Shown here: piece by piece, positions 41,361 to 50,996 of the stretch
Layout of the letters: each line of letters begins with the position of its first letter
How positions within the stretch are numbered: the stretch's first letter is position 1
Source of the DNA: Cetobacterium sp. 2A
Lineage (GTDB): Bacteria; Fusobacteriota; Fusobacteriia; Fusobacteriales; Fusobacteriaceae
DNA length: 64,000 nt
Assembly (NCBI RefSeq): GCF_014250685.1
Contig: NZ_JACFAJ010000006.1
Location: 186,001-250,000, forward strand
Direction of reading: 5' to 3'
Made by a program: the position numbers and the translations under genes
The notes under the pieces: model-generated
What the model was told of the DNA's origin: nothing
What the model saw: the letters and a program-made list of their open reading frames with translations, nothing else
The model's database searches: none

Positions 41361-43610
41361 TTAATTTTCTATCTTACGAATATTTTTACATTCCGGATAC
41401 CCTGTACAAGCTAGGAATTTACCCCATCTACCTCTTCCTATCTTAAATGGTCTTCCACACTTATCACATACTCCAGCTTTTTTTAAAATTTCTGCTTCTT
41501 CATCTTCTATTTTTTTCATTTTAGCATGAAGTAGAGTTATTCCATCTTTAACTTCAATTTCTCCATTAGCTAGTAATTTTTTTATTTCTCCCGGAAGTGA
41601 AATACGAACATTATCTTTTGCAAAGTTTTCACTCTCTAAATAACTTCCGAATCTTCCAAGTTTTAGAAGAAGCTTACTTCCATCTTCAGCTACCATATCA
41701 GTAGGTTTTCCCTGTTTAGATTTCAGTCTCTCTTCAACTAACTCCCTAACCTTAACTTTTCCCTCTTTCAATTCTTCCAGAGGTATATTTATACCTTTTA
41801 GAGATATTTTTTCTGGACATTTCTCTTCATCTTGGCATACAAGATACCTTCCAAAGACTCCACTTTTTACAACCATCATTCCTTTTCCACAACTACATGG
41901 GAAATCTGAATAAATAATTCTGTTCTTTTCTTTTTCTACCTCTAATTTATACTTTTCTATATCCTTAGATAATCTATCATAGAATAATTTTAACGTCTGT
42001 ATCCAGTTTCCGTTTCCTTCTTCTATCTCATCTAAATCTGTTTCCATTTCAGCAGTAAATTTTATATTCATAATATCTTGGAAATTCTTTTCTAATATTT
42101 CTCTTATTTCCTCTCCAAGATACGTTGGAACAAAACTTTTACCAGTAACTTCAACATACTCTCTCTTCTTTAAAGTGTCAATTATCGAAGCATATGTTGA
42201 TGGTCTTCCAATCCCTTCCGCTTCCAATTTTTTCACTAAAGATGACTCTGTAAATCTTGAAGGTGGTTTTGTCCAATCTTCTTTTATATTTAACTGTTCA
42301 AGTTCTATCTGGTCTCCCTCATTTATAGTTGGGAATTCTCCAAGAGGTAAGTCCTCTTCATCTTTAAAAACTTTATAGTACCCATCAAAAGTTATTTTGT
42401 TTAAAGTCCCTCTAAACTGATATCTATCATATGCAACTATAAGTTCAAACTGCTCATACTTCATACTGGCTAATTGAGATATTATAAATCTTTCCCAAAT
42501 TAGCTTGTATAATTTGTATTGGTCTGGTTCCAATTCTTTTTTTATACTATCAGGTGTTAAAGCAACATCAGTAGGTCTTATCGCTTCATGGGCATCCTGT
42601 ATTTTCCCTTTTGATTTTACTTCTTTAAATTCTCCAAGATAGTCTTTTCCATAAGTTTCTAAAATATAATTTTTAGCCATATTTTTTGCTTCTTCTGAAA
42701 TTCTTGTAGAATCCGTTCTCATATAAGTTATTAAACCTTTCTGAGATCCATTTATGTTTAATCCTTCATAAAGCCCTTGTGCCACTCTCATAGTCTTAGA
42801 TGCTGAAAAACCTATATAAGAAGAAGCTAACTGTTGAAGAGTACTCGTCTTTAATGGTAACGGAGGATTTTTGCTTTTATTCGTAACTTTTGACCCTGCC
42901 ACATTAAATTCTTTTTTTGGTAATCTCTCTTTTATATCTTTTACAACAGACTCATCTGTTAATAGTTCAAATTTCTTATCATCAACCTTATACAGATTTA
43001 GTTTTATTCCATTCTCAAATTCTCCGTCAACTTTCCAGTACTGTCTAGGAACAAAACTCTTTATAATATCTTCTAAATCACATATCAGCTTTAGTGCAAC
43101 TGACTGAACTCTTCCAGCACTTGTATTTGAAGATAAAGTCTTCCAAAGAAGAGGACTTATCTCATATCCAACAAGTCTATCCAGTATTCTTCTAGCTTGC
43201 TGAGCATTGACCCTATTTATATCAACTTTTCTTGGGCTTCTAATTGCTTCTCTTATGGCTGTATCTGTTATTTCATTAAACTCAATTCTATTGTCCTCAT
43301 TTGCATCAAGTTTTAAGATATTAGATATATGCCAAGCAATTGCTTCTCCTTCTCTATCCGGATCTGATGCCAAATAAACTTTATTAGATTTCTTAGCCGA
43401 CTCTTTTAATGCTTTTATAACATCGCCTTTTCCTCTAATTGTCGAATAACTAGGTTCAAAATCTTTTTCTATATTAACTCCAATTTTACTTTTTGGTAAA
43501 TCTCTTACATGACCAAAAGATGCTATAACCTGAAAATTCTTTCCAAGTATTTTTTCTATAGTTTTGGCCTTAGCAGGGGACTCTACTATAACCAGATTCT
43601 TTTTTGACAA
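41361..43610 (-). CDS. topA: DNA topoisomerase I
   Basis: A type IA topoisomerase that relaxes negative supercoils. The 749-residue protein has a TOPRIM domain (LVIVESPAKAKTIEKILG to ASDPDREGEAIAWH) and the catalytic Tyr in GLITYMRTDST. It ends in two C-terminal zinc ribbons (CSCGKGMMVVKSG and CDKCGRPF...CTGYPEC). I start it at TTG 43610, which AGGGGTGA precedes at a normal distance; a TTG six codons upstream (43628) has no ribosome site. A promoter lies at 43652-43680. Confidence 0.97.
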   Translation of the reverse strand: MSKKNLVIVESPAKAKTIEKILGKNFQVIASFGHVRDLPKSKIGVNIEKDFEPSYSTIRGKGDVIKALKESAKKSNKVYLASDPDREGEAIAWHISNILKLDANEDNRIEFNEITDTAIREAIRSPRKVDINRVNAQQARRILDRLVGYEISPLLWKTLSSNTSAGRVQSVALKLICDLEDIIKSFVPRQYWKVDGEFENGIKLNLYKVDDKKFELLTDESVVKDIKERLPKKEFNVAGSKVTNKSKNPPLPLKTSTLQQLASSYIGFSASKTMRVAQGLYEGLNINGSQKGLITYMRTDSTRISEEAKNMAKNYILETYGKDYLGEFKEVKSKGKIQDAHEAIRPTDVALTPDSIKKELEPDQYKLYKLIWERFIISQLASMKYEQFELIVAYDRYQFRGTLNKITFDGYYKVFKDEEDLPLGEFPTINEGDQIELEQLNIKEDWTKPPSRFTESSLVKKLEAEGIGRPSTYASIIDTLKKREYVEVTGKSFVPTYLGEEIREILEKNFQDIMNIKFTAEMETDLDEIEEGNGNWIQTLKLFYDRLSKDIEKYKLEVEKEKNRIIYSDFPCSCGKGMMVVKSGVFGRYLVCQDEEKCPEKISLKGINIPLEELKEGKVKVRELVEERLKSKQGKPTDMVAEDGSKLLLKLGRFGSYLESENFAKDNVRISLPGEIKKLLANGEIEVKDGITLLHAKMKKIEDEEAEILKKAGVCDKCGRPFKIGRGRWGKFLACTGYPECKNIRKIEN

Positions 43611-43651
43611 TTTTTTCACCCCTATCAATCCTTAAAGTCTATTTTGGTTTA

Positions 43652-43680
43652 ATTATATTAGAAAAAAAATAAAAAATCAA
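43652..43680 (-). promoter_or_regulatory. Promoter of topA
   Basis: On the minus strand, TTGATT (43675-43680), a 17-base T-rich spacer and TATAAT (43652-43657). It directly follows the dprA stop codon. Confidence 0.7.
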
Positions 43681-43689
43681 CAAATGACT

Positions 43690-44754
43690 CTAAACTTTTC
43701 TTTTATAACGTCCACCAGAAACGCTTGAAACAATTCCTTCTATCTCTAATTCTACTAAATTTCCAAGTATCTTCTTCTTGTCTAACCCAGTAATAGCAAT
43801 GAGTTCATCCAAATTCATCGTTGTTGTTAGAGCGTTATATATCTCTAACTTTCCATCTGATATTTTATTATATTTTTCTTTTTTTAAAATCTCTATTTTC
43901 CAACCATATTCGTTTAAAATATCTTCAGTTGAAGTTATAAGCTTAGCCTCACTCAACTTTATTAGGTTATTACAACCTTTAGAATACGGAGAAATTATAT
44001 CTCCTGGAAGAGCAAAAACATCTCTTCCTTCATCCAAAGCTAAGCTCGCAGTTATCAAACTTCCACCTTTTTCTGCACTTTCAACTACTACAACTCCCCT
44101 TGAAAGTCCAACTATTATTCTATTTCTAAAAGGGAAATTGTGCCTTAACGGTTCAGTTCCGATTGGGAATTCAGTTATCAAAAGTCCCTCTTTTGATATT
44201 CTATCCCACTCTTTTCTATTTTCCCAAGGATAAATTTTATCAAGTCCTGTTCCTAAAACACCTATGGTTTTTCCGTTGTTTTCTAAGGCAGTTTTATGAC
44301 AAACTATATCTATTCCAAGAGCTAATCCGCTAACTAGTGTCACATCGGCTTTTACTAACTCTTCCGATAGTTTCCTTGTAAACTCTTTCCCGTAAGATGT
44401 AGCTTTTCTAGTTCCAACAACTGCGATGCTTTTTTCTTTACATATAGACAAATCCCCTTTGTAATATAAAAATATTGGGGGGTCAGCTATATGCTTTAAT
44501 AGTTCTGGATATTTTTCATCCTTCAAATCAATTAAATTAATATTTAATTTTTCTAGATTTTCTATATCTTCATAATATTTCTCACAACTCTTAGATTTAT
44601 ATATAAGCTCAATTTTATTATCACTTAAGTTTAAATCTTGTTTCATTTTTTTAAAATCAGTGGATATTAAATCAGTATAACTATCTGTATATTTCATAAG
44701 TTCTTTTATTTCGTTTCTTTTTAAACCTACACTTTTTAGTCTATACCAACTCAT
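43690..44754 (-). CDS. dprA: DNA-processing protein DprA
   Basis: Loads RecA on incoming single-stranded DNA during natural transformation. The 354-residue protein has a Rossmann core beginning SIAVVGTRKATSYG, with VSGLALGIDIVCHKTALENNGKTIGVLGTGLD, RNRIIVGLSRGVVVVESAEKGGSL and ALPGD following. A C-terminal winged-helix domain contains the MNLDELIAITGLDKKKILGNLVELE segment. AAAGGAG precedes the ATG. It sits between the TPR gene and topA; dprA-topA adjacency is conserved widely. Confidence 0.96.
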   Translation of the reverse strand: MSWYRLKSVGLKRNEIKELMKYTDSYTDLISTDFKKMKQDLNLSDNKIELIYKSKSCEKYYEDIENLEKLNINLIDLKDEKYPELLKHIADPPIFLYYKGDLSICKEKSIAVVGTRKATSYGKEFTRKLSEELVKADVTLVSGLALGIDIVCHKTALENNGKTIGVLGTGLDKIYPWENRKEWDRISKEGLLITEFPIGTEPLRHNFPFRNRIIVGLSRGVVVVESAEKGGSLITASLALDEGRDVFALPGDIISPYSKGCNNLIKLSEAKLITSTEDILNEYGWKIEILKKEKYNKISDGKLEIYNALTTTMNLDELIAITGLDKKKILGNLVELEIEGIVSSVSGGRYKRKV

Positions 44755-44772
44755 TTCAAACTCCTTTTCAAA

Positions 44773-45396
44773 TTATTTTGAAAAGACGGTTGTAAGCATC
44801 TCATTGATTTTTGTAGAATTAGGATATTCTCTTCTTCCCTCTTCTAGAATTTCCTTTGCCTTTCCATAGTTCCCCATAACTATATATATATCTCCAAGTC
44901 CCATGTATACAGTTTCTGTTTTTTTGTAACTTTTGTATTTTTCTAAATCATCCACAGCTTTTTTATATTCCCCTATATTTCTATAAGCAATTCCTCTTCC
45001 TAAATACGCTTCTGAAATCACAGGATATTTATCTAAACTCTCTGTATAATAATCTATAGCTACATTATAATCTCCAATAAATCTAGCTGCAGTTGCAGCT
45101 CCAAATAGATTTCTACTACTATCTATATTTTTGCCAAAAATAGTCTTTGCTCTTTCATATTTTCCTGCTCTAAAATATTGATCTCCTAACCCAAATATAA
45201 GTTCCTCATTATCACTGATACTGTTTATATATCCTTTGAAAATATTTTCATATCTTTGTAACAATACAGCTACCTTATCCCTGTCTTTTTCTCTTGAAAT
45301 TTCAGATTCTAAATTTATAATCTCTTGAGGTCTATAATCTGAAAAAACTGCTGAAGTTAACAATATAAAAATCAAACTAATTAATTTCTTCTTCAT
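44773..45396 (-). CDS. Exported tetratricopeptide-repeat protein
   Basis: A 207-residue protein with a cleavable signal (MKKKLISLIFILLTSAVFS) and a series of TPR units. YFRAGKYERAKTIF, DYNVAIDYYTESLDKYP, GEYKKAVDDLEKYKSY and GNYGKAKEILEEGRREYP each show the TPR spacing. It is probably a periplasmic scaffold. Its start overlaps the end of xseA by 20 bases, with AGAGGAG upstream, so it is translationally linked to uvrB-xseA. The partner is unknown. Confidence 0.8.
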   Translation of the reverse strand: MKKKLISLIFILLTSAVFSDYRPQEIINLESEISREKDRDKVAVLLQRYENIFKGYINSISDNEELIFGLGDQYFRAGKYERAKTIFGKNIDSSRNLFGAATAARFIGDYNVAIDYYTESLDKYPVISEAYLGRGIAYRNIGEYKKAVDDLEKYKSYKKTETVYMGLGDIYIVMGNYGKAKEILEEGRREYPNSTKINEMLTTVFSK

Positions 45397-46597
45397 TTTT
45401 AAAAATCTCCTCTACTTTACTGATTACTCTACCACTATTAAAAATAGTTTCTATGTTTTCACCAATTTTTAATTCATTTACATTCTTAATAGTTTTTCCA
45501 TCTTTAAAAGTTAAACTGTACCCTCTAGATAAAGTTCTTAAAGGATTTAATGAAATCAATTTCTCTATCTTCATTTCAAGATTATGTCTTTTTCCTTGAA
45601 TGATAAATTCCAAAATTTTCTTTATTCTCTCCTCTTGTAAAATTAAGTCTGAACTTTTTTTCTCTATCTCTTTCAGATAACTTTTTATTATATAACTATT
45701 TTTTCTTTTTTCCAAATCATTTTTTTTATCGGAAACTATCCTATTCATCATAGCATTTAGGTATAATCTCTTATTTATAAGCTCTTCTACTAAGTTTTTT
45801 TTAACTGGAATTGCTATCTCAATAGCTTGTGTTGGGGTTGACGCTCTTATGTCTGAAGTAAAATCACTTAGTAAAGTATCACTCTCATGTCCCACTGCTG
45901 AAATTATAGGTTTTTTTGAATTAAAAAATGCCATTGCAACTTCCTCTTCATTAAAAGCCCATAAATCCTCTATACTTCCACCACCTCTTCCAGCTATTAT
46001 TAAATCTACAGCTTCTATTTTATTTAAAGCTTCTATTCCTTTTACTATCTCTTCCTTAGCTCCAATTCCTTGAACCTTTGCTGGATAGATGTATATATCT
46101 ATATTTGGAAATCTTTTTCTTGTAGTCTTTATGATATCTTGAAACGCTGCACCTGTATAAGAAGTTACTACCCCTATTGCTTTAGGATAATTTGGAAGTT
46201 TCTTTTTTGAAATATATGAAAATAGTCCCTTCTTTTCCATCTCTTTTTTTAATTTTTCAAGAGCTGCATACATCTCTCCTAGTTTATCCTCTTTTTCTAA
46301 AAATCTTACAAGAATTTGGAAATCTCCTCTATTTTCATAAAATCCCACATCTCCAAAAATTTTTACAGAATCTCCATCTTTTAAATCTTCAGCAATTTTT
46401 TTATATTTGTAACTAAATGCAGCGCATTTAATTTGACAATTTTTATCTTTAATTGTGAAATAAAGATGTCCACTTTTATAATAGGTTACTCCTGAAAGTT
46501 CTCCTTTTAAAAAAAATTCTTGAAAATCATTATTATTATCTATATAATTTTTTACCATTTTATTAAATTCAGTTACACTATAAATTCTATCTTCCAT
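45377..46597 (-). CDS. xseA: Exodeoxyribonuclease VII large subunit
   Basis: Degrades single-stranded DNA with the small subunit XseB. The 406-residue protein has an N-terminal OB fold (YSVTEFNKMVKNYI, then FLKGELSGVTYYKSGHLYFTIKD). The conserved catalytic domain follows (GVVTSYTGAAFQDI, IIAGRGGGSIEDLWAFNEE, SAVGHESDTLLSDFTSDIRASTPTQA), then a coiled-coil tail. No xseB is seen in the window. It lies directly behind uvrB. Confidence 0.97.
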   Translation of the reverse strand: MEDRIYSVTEFNKMVKNYIDNNNDFQEFFLKGELSGVTYYKSGHLYFTIKDKNCQIKCAAFSYKYKKIAEDLKDGDSVKIFGDVGFYENRGDFQILVRFLEKEDKLGEMYAALEKLKKEMEKKGLFSYISKKKLPNYPKAIGVVTSYTGAAFQDIIKTTRKRFPNIDIYIYPAKVQGIGAKEEIVKGIEALNKIEAVDLIIAGRGGGSIEDLWAFNEEEVAMAFFNSKKPIISAVGHESDTLLSDFTSDIRASTPTQAIEIAIPVKKNLVEELINKRLYLNAMMNRIVSDKKNDLEKRKNSYIIKSYLKEIEKKSSDLILQEERIKKILEFIIQGKRHNLEMKIEKLISLNPLRTLSRGYSLTFKDGKTIKNVNELKIGENIETIFNSGRVISKVEEIFKNEEEIN

Positions 46598-46611
46598 TTC
46601 TCAACTCCACA

Positions 46612-48588
46612 TTAAAATTCGAGTAATAACATTTTCAATTTTTTCATTTCTTCTCTTTTTTCTATTGCTAATTCAAAATTTAATTCTTCTGAAAGCTTCT
46701 TTATTTCTACAAATAATCTTTCTACATCTTTTTCTATATCTTTTTTAGATGTATATATCTTTTTATCTTTCATTGGAAATTCTGGAAGTTCATAATCAAG
46801 ATTTAAAACATCTTCGGATACTTCCCTAATCGTTGATTTTGGATCTATATTATTTTCTATATTATATCTTATTTGTTTTTCTCTTCTTCTGCTAGTCTCC
46901 TCGATTGCAGCCTTCATAGAATCTGTCACTACATCACCATAGAGAATTACTCTTCCTTCTATGTTTCTAGCTGCTCTTCCAATAGTTTGAATCAAAGAAC
47001 GTCTACTTCTTAAGAACCCCTCTTTATCGGCTTCTAAAACCGCTACCAACGATACTTCTGGGATGTCCAACCCTTCTCTTAAAAGGTTTATTCCAACTAG
47101 AACATCAATATCCCCTCTTCTTAGGGACTGAATTATTTCCACTCTTTCTAAGGTATCAATATCTGAATGCATATAATCAACTTTTATTCCTTGCTCTTTA
47201 TAATACTCTGTAAGTTCTTCTGCCATTTTTTTTGTAAGAGTTGTTACTAACACTCTTTCTTTTTTCAAGATATTTTGTTTTATATCTTCCAAAAGATTAT
47301 CCACTTGATTTTCTGTTTTTCTAACTTCAATCCTTGGATCAACAACGCCTGTTGGCCTAATTAACTGTTCTGCTATATGTTCCTGTGATTTTTCCATCTC
47401 AAAATCACCAGGAGTTGCCGAAACAAAAACTGTTTGATTACAATTTTTTCTGAACTCTTCAAATTGGAGTGGTCTATTATCTAAAGCAGATTTTAATCTA
47501 AATCCATTCTCCACTAAGGCAGTTTTTCTTGCCTTATCTCCATTATACATCCCTCTAATTTGGGGAATTGAAATATGTGACTCATCAATATAAATAACAA
47601 AATCTTTTGGAAAGTATTCCATTAACGTACTTGGAATTTCTCCACTGTTTTTCCCACTTAAATATCTTGAATAATTTTCTATACCCTTACAATATCCAAC
47701 TTCTCTTATCATCTCTAAATCGTATTCTGTTCTTTGCTTTAATCTTTGTGCTTCCAGTAGTTTACCTTTTTTTTCAAAATCTTCAACTTCTATTTTTAAA
47801 TCAGCTTTAATTTCTGATATTATTCTTTCAAGTTCATTTTCTTCAGTTACATAATGAGTTGCTGGAGCTATAATTATTCTTTCTATATTCTTTCTAACTT
47901 TTTGTCCTGTAAGAGTGTTGATTTCTGATATTTCTTCTAAATCATCACCCCAAAACTCAAGTCTATAACCAGTTTCCATATATGATGGATATATGTCTAT
48001 AACATCTCCCTTTATTCTAAACTTACTTCTTTCAAAAGATATATCATTTCTTTCATATCTTAAAGAAATCAATTTTTCTATAAGTTTTTTTCTGCTATAC
48101 CCTGTTTTTTTATCTATAGCTATAGTCATTTTTCTATAGGTCTCTGGAGATCCTAATCCATATATAGCTGAAACAGATGCAACAATTATGACATCTCTTC
48201 TATTTATTAAAGCAGCAGTTGCAGCATTTCTTAGTTTATCTATCTCGTCATTGATTGATGAGTCTTTTTCTATATAAGTATCAGTAGAAGCTATATAGGC
48301 CTCTGGTTGGTAATAATCATAGTAAGAAACAAAATACTCTACAGCACTTTCAGGAAAAAATTTTTTATACTCTGAATAAAGTTGAGCTGCTAGAGTTTTA
48401 TTTGGTGCCATTATAAGAGCTGGCCTTCCACTCTCTTTTATAACATTTGCTATTGTAAATGTTTTTCCGGATCCAGTTACTCCCAAAAGAGTTTGATCTT
48501 TCACATCATTTTTTAAATTTTCCACTATCTTTCTTATTGCCTCTGGCTGATCTCCTGTAGGTATAAACTTAGAATTAATTTTAAACAT
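46612..48588 (-). CDS. uvrB: Excinuclease ABC subunit B
   Basis: The damage-verifying helicase of nucleotide excision repair. The 658-residue protein carries Walker A GVTGSGKTF, the beta-hairpin region YYDYYQPEAY, the DESH box (IDESHIS) and motif VI QTIGRAARN. It ends in a UVR domain (ELSEELNFELAIEKREEMKKL) for UvrC contact. ATG 48588 is preceded by GGAGG; a longer frame to 48612 would include that ribosome site. It is first in a uvrB-xseA-TPR-dprA operon. Confidence 0.97.
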   Translation of the reverse strand: MFKINSKFIPTGDQPEAIRKIVENLKNDVKDQTLLGVTGSGKTFTIANVIKESGRPALIMAPNKTLAAQLYSEYKKFFPESAVEYFVSYYDYYQPEAYIASTDTYIEKDSSINDEIDKLRNAATAALINRRDVIIVASVSAIYGLGSPETYRKMTIAIDKKTGYSRKKLIEKLISLRYERNDISFERSKFRIKGDVIDIYPSYMETGYRLEFWGDDLEEISEINTLTGQKVRKNIERIIIAPATHYVTEENELERIISEIKADLKIEVEDFEKKGKLLEAQRLKQRTEYDLEMIREVGYCKGIENYSRYLSGKNSGEIPSTLMEYFPKDFVIYIDESHISIPQIRGMYNGDKARKTALVENGFRLKSALDNRPLQFEEFRKNCNQTVFVSATPGDFEMEKSQEHIAEQLIRPTGVVDPRIEVRKTENQVDNLLEDIKQNILKKERVLVTTLTKKMAEELTEYYKEQGIKVDYMHSDIDTLERVEIIQSLRRGDIDVLVGINLLREGLDIPEVSLVAVLEADKEGFLRSRRSLIQTIGRAARNIEGRVILYGDVVTDSMKAAIEETSRRREKQIRYNIENNIDPKSTIREVSEDVLNLDYELPEFPMKDKKIYTSKKDIEKDVERLFVEIKKLSEELNFELAIEKREEMKKLKMLLLEF

Positions 48589-48614
48589 ATATTCCTCCAA
48601 ATATTGTGCCATAT

Positions 48615-48645
48615 AAAAAAGGAAGAGGTTACCCTCTCCCTTTTT
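48615..48645 (-). terminator. Terminator of the cob-radC-ricT-trmN6 operon
   Basis: A GC-rich stem (48621-48628 with 48633-48640) with a short loop, followed on the minus strand by six T residues. It is seven bases past the trmN6 stop codon. Confidence 0.85.
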
Positions 48646-48651
48646 ACTACA

Positions 48652-49326
48652 TCAATTTTCGTCTAAGAAAAGAGGGGGCTCTATTTCTAAAATATTTTTT
48701 CTTCCTTTACTAGCCTGAACTAGCACTAAATTAGAATTTGTACTCTTAGAAAAATATACAAACTTTACTCTTTTTATAGAAAATCCGTTATCTTCTAATT
48801 CTCTTGCTATTTCAGTAAATCTATAGCTTCTATGTACTAAAAATATTTCTCCCCTCGGTTTTAAAATTCTTTTAGAATTTTTTATTAACCCTTTTAAATC
48901 AAGTTTTAATTCATGTCTAGCAATAGATTTACTATTGTCATCATTTATTAATTTTCCATCTATAGTCATATATGGAGGATTACAAACTATACAATCATAG
49001 CTATTACTCTCTTTGTAATTATTTAAATCACACTCTATTACATCTATAGAATCTTGCATTGAATTAAAAATAACATTTCTTTTGGCAAGACTTGCCACTT
49101 CTTCTTGTATTTCTATGGCAGTAACTTTTATTATTTTTTCTTTTATTTTCAAAAGTATGGATATTATTCCGTTTCCTGTTCCGATTTCCAAAACTTTAGA
49201 AGTTTTTTTCGCTTCATAAAAATCTGATAGGAGAACTGCATCTATTCCAAATCTAAATCCATTTTTACTTTGAATTAAATTATGTTTATCATCTAAAATT
49301 GTTATATCTTCATTTTCTAAAAGCAT
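48652..49326 (-). CDS. trmN6: tRNA1(Val) (adenine37-N6)-methyltransferase-like enzyme
   Basis: A 224-residue class I methyltransferase. Motif I is VLEIGTGNGIISILL, and the catalytic NPPY of N6-adenine methyltransferases is in CIVCNPPYMTIDGK. The SIARHELKLDLKGLIKNSKRILKPRGEIFLVHR stretch is typical of the YfiC/TrmN6 family, which modifies A37 of tRNA-Val in E. coli. The RNA target is by homology only. It is last in the cob operon, next to ricT. Confidence 0.85.
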   Translation of the reverse strand: MLLENEDITILDDKHNLIQSKNGFRFGIDAVLLSDFYEAKKTSKVLEIGTGNGIISILLKIKEKIIKVTAIEIQEEVASLAKRNVIFNSMQDSIDVIECDLNNYKESNSYDCIVCNPPYMTIDGKLINDDNSKSIARHELKLDLKGLIKNSKRILKPRGEIFLVHRSYRFTEIARELEDNGFSIKRVKFVYFSKSTNSNLVLVQASKGRKNILEIEPPLFLDEN

Positions 49327-49327
49327 A

Positions 49328-50272
49328 TTATTCCTTCTCTAATACCTTATGCTCAAGCTCTACATCAGTCAATTCATTCTTTAATTTTTTTGCTTCTTTT
49401 TTATTGAATTTAATATCTTCTATTTTAATTTTCATAATTCCTTTTCCTTCAACATCAGCATAAATATATCCATTTAAAGGACTTATACTTATAACTTTTG
49501 CATCTCCATCAACTGTTTTTACATGTTGATTTACAGCTGGATATAGTCTTAGAGCTTCCTCATATTGGTAGTACTCATAATTTATACAACAAAGAAGTCT
49601 TCCACAAACACCTGATATCTTAGCAGGATTTATTACCAACCCTTGATCTCTTGCCATTTTTATAGAAACTGAATCAAATTTATTTATAAATGTTCTACAG
49701 CATAATTCTTTTCCACATATTCCAATATTTCCAAGTATTCTAGCTTCGTCTCTAACACCTATTTGTCTAAGTTCAATTCTTAATTTAAAAGTATTTGCTA
49801 AATCTTTTACTAAATCTCTAAAGTCAATTCTTCCTTCAGCAGTAAAGTAAAATATAAGTTTTGTTCTATCGAATGTAAATTCAGTTCCAACTAACTTCAT
49901 TGGAAGTTTGTGGTGAATTATTCTTTCTTTACATACTGCATTAGCATTAGATGATTCAACTTTTAACTCTTCATATCTTTTAATCTCATCACTGTCAGCT
50001 TTTTTTAATACAGGCTTTAAAGGTAACACCAAAACTCTTTCAGAAAGCATCATAGGGCCTCCATAAACAACTCCTAGCTCTTTCCCCCTTACTGTATCAA
50101 CTATTACCTTGTCACCTTTTTTATATGTTTCATTATCAACTATTTCAAAATAATATCTTTTTTTAGTTACTTCAAACATTATTCCTAAAACATTGTATAG
50201 TTTTTCTTCAACCACGATGTTCTCTTCAACTACAATGTTTTCTTCAGTTACATTAGTTTCTTCAACTATCAT
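49328..50272 (-). CDS. ricT: PSP1-domain protein RicT (YaaT)
   Basis: In Bacillus, RicT works with RicA and RicF in an Fe-S complex that directs RNase Y. The 314-residue protein has a PSP1 domain with the conserved cysteines in GICGKELCCRTFINKF and GVCGRLLCCINYEYY. Its N-terminus holds an acidic hexapeptide repeat (EETNVT, EENIVV, EENIVV) not expected in the family. GGGAGG precedes ATG 50272, so this repeat is translated. ricA and ricF are not in the window. Confidence 0.92.
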   Translation of the reverse strand: MIVEETNVTEENIVVEENIVVEEKLYNVLGIMFEVTKKRYYFEIVDNETYKKGDKVIVDTVRGKELGVVYGGPMMLSERVLVLPLKPVLKKADSDEIKRYEELKVESSNANAVCKERIIHHKLPMKLVGTEFTFDRTKLIFYFTAEGRIDFRDLVKDLANTFKLRIELRQIGVRDEARILGNIGICGKELCCRTFINKFDSVSIKMARDQGLVINPAKISGVCGRLLCCINYEYYQYEEALRLYPAVNQHVKTVDGDAKVISISPLNGYIYADVEGKGIMKIKIEDIKFNKKEAKKLKNELTDVELEHKVLEKE

Positions 50273-50282
50273 TTTTCCTCCC

Positions 50283-50975
50283 TTAATAGTAATCTATTAA
50301 TCCCTCCTCCAAAAAGCTCAGATGGGAATCTCTCGTAATTATTATATGATCTAAGACTTTTACATCTACAACCTTTAAAAGTGCTTCTAATTCTTTTGTC
50401 ACTTCTATATCTTTTTTTGATGGTTTTAAATTCCCAGATGGATGGTTATGAGCAAATATCAATGATCTTGCATTATGTTGCAATGCCTTTTTTACTATTT
50501 CTCTTGGATATATTGCACTTTTATCAATAGTTCCAGAAAAAAGAGTCTCCGCTTCTATTAGGTGATTTGCTGAATTTAAAAATATAACTTTAAACTCCTC
50601 TTTAGTTCCAAATCCTATATCGCTTCTTAAATATGCTATTAAGTCTCGTTTTCCACTAAATGATGTAACTTCTTCTGAGATATAATTTTCTTTAAAATTA
50701 TATCTCACTAAATCACCTATAAACTTTAGATAAGCGATACTTACGTCACTTATTCCCTTAATCTTAGAAAGCTCATCTCTATCAGCTTTAAATATATTTT
50801 CAACTCGTTTATACTTATTTATAAGTTCTTTGGCTATTGATTTTACATCCTTTCTAGGTATACATATAGTAAGCAACATCTCCACTACTTCATAATCCTG
50901 AAAGGCATCATAGCCTCCTTTTAAATATCTTTCACGTAATCTCTCTCGGTGTCCAACCATATTGTTATTTTCCAT
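50283..50975 (-). CDS. radC: RadC family JAMM-domain protein
   Basis: A 230-residue protein with an N-terminal helix-hairpin-helix domain (NIFKADRDELSKIKGISDVSIAYLK) and a C-terminal JAMM domain with AHNHPSGNLKPSKKD, the complete HxHPx6Sx2D metal motif. A DNA-repair role was once proposed but is not established for the family. AGAGGTGA precedes the ATG. It links the cob genes to ricT and trmN6 with short gaps. The same JAMM type is fused to a helicase at 8.9-11.4 kb. Confidence 0.95.
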   Translation of the reverse strand: MENNNMVGHRERLRERYLKGGYDAFQDYEVVEMLLTICIPRKDVKSIAKELINKYKRVENIFKADRDELSKIKGISDVSIAYLKFIGDLVRYNFKENYISEEVTSFSGKRDLIAYLRSDIGFGTKEEFKVIFLNSANHLIEAETLFSGTIDKSAIYPREIVKKALQHNARSLIFAHNHPSGNLKPSKKDIEVTKELEALLKVVDVKVLDHIIITRDSHLSFLEEGLIDYY

Positions 50976-50996
50976 AGGGTCACCTCTTTAAATTAT

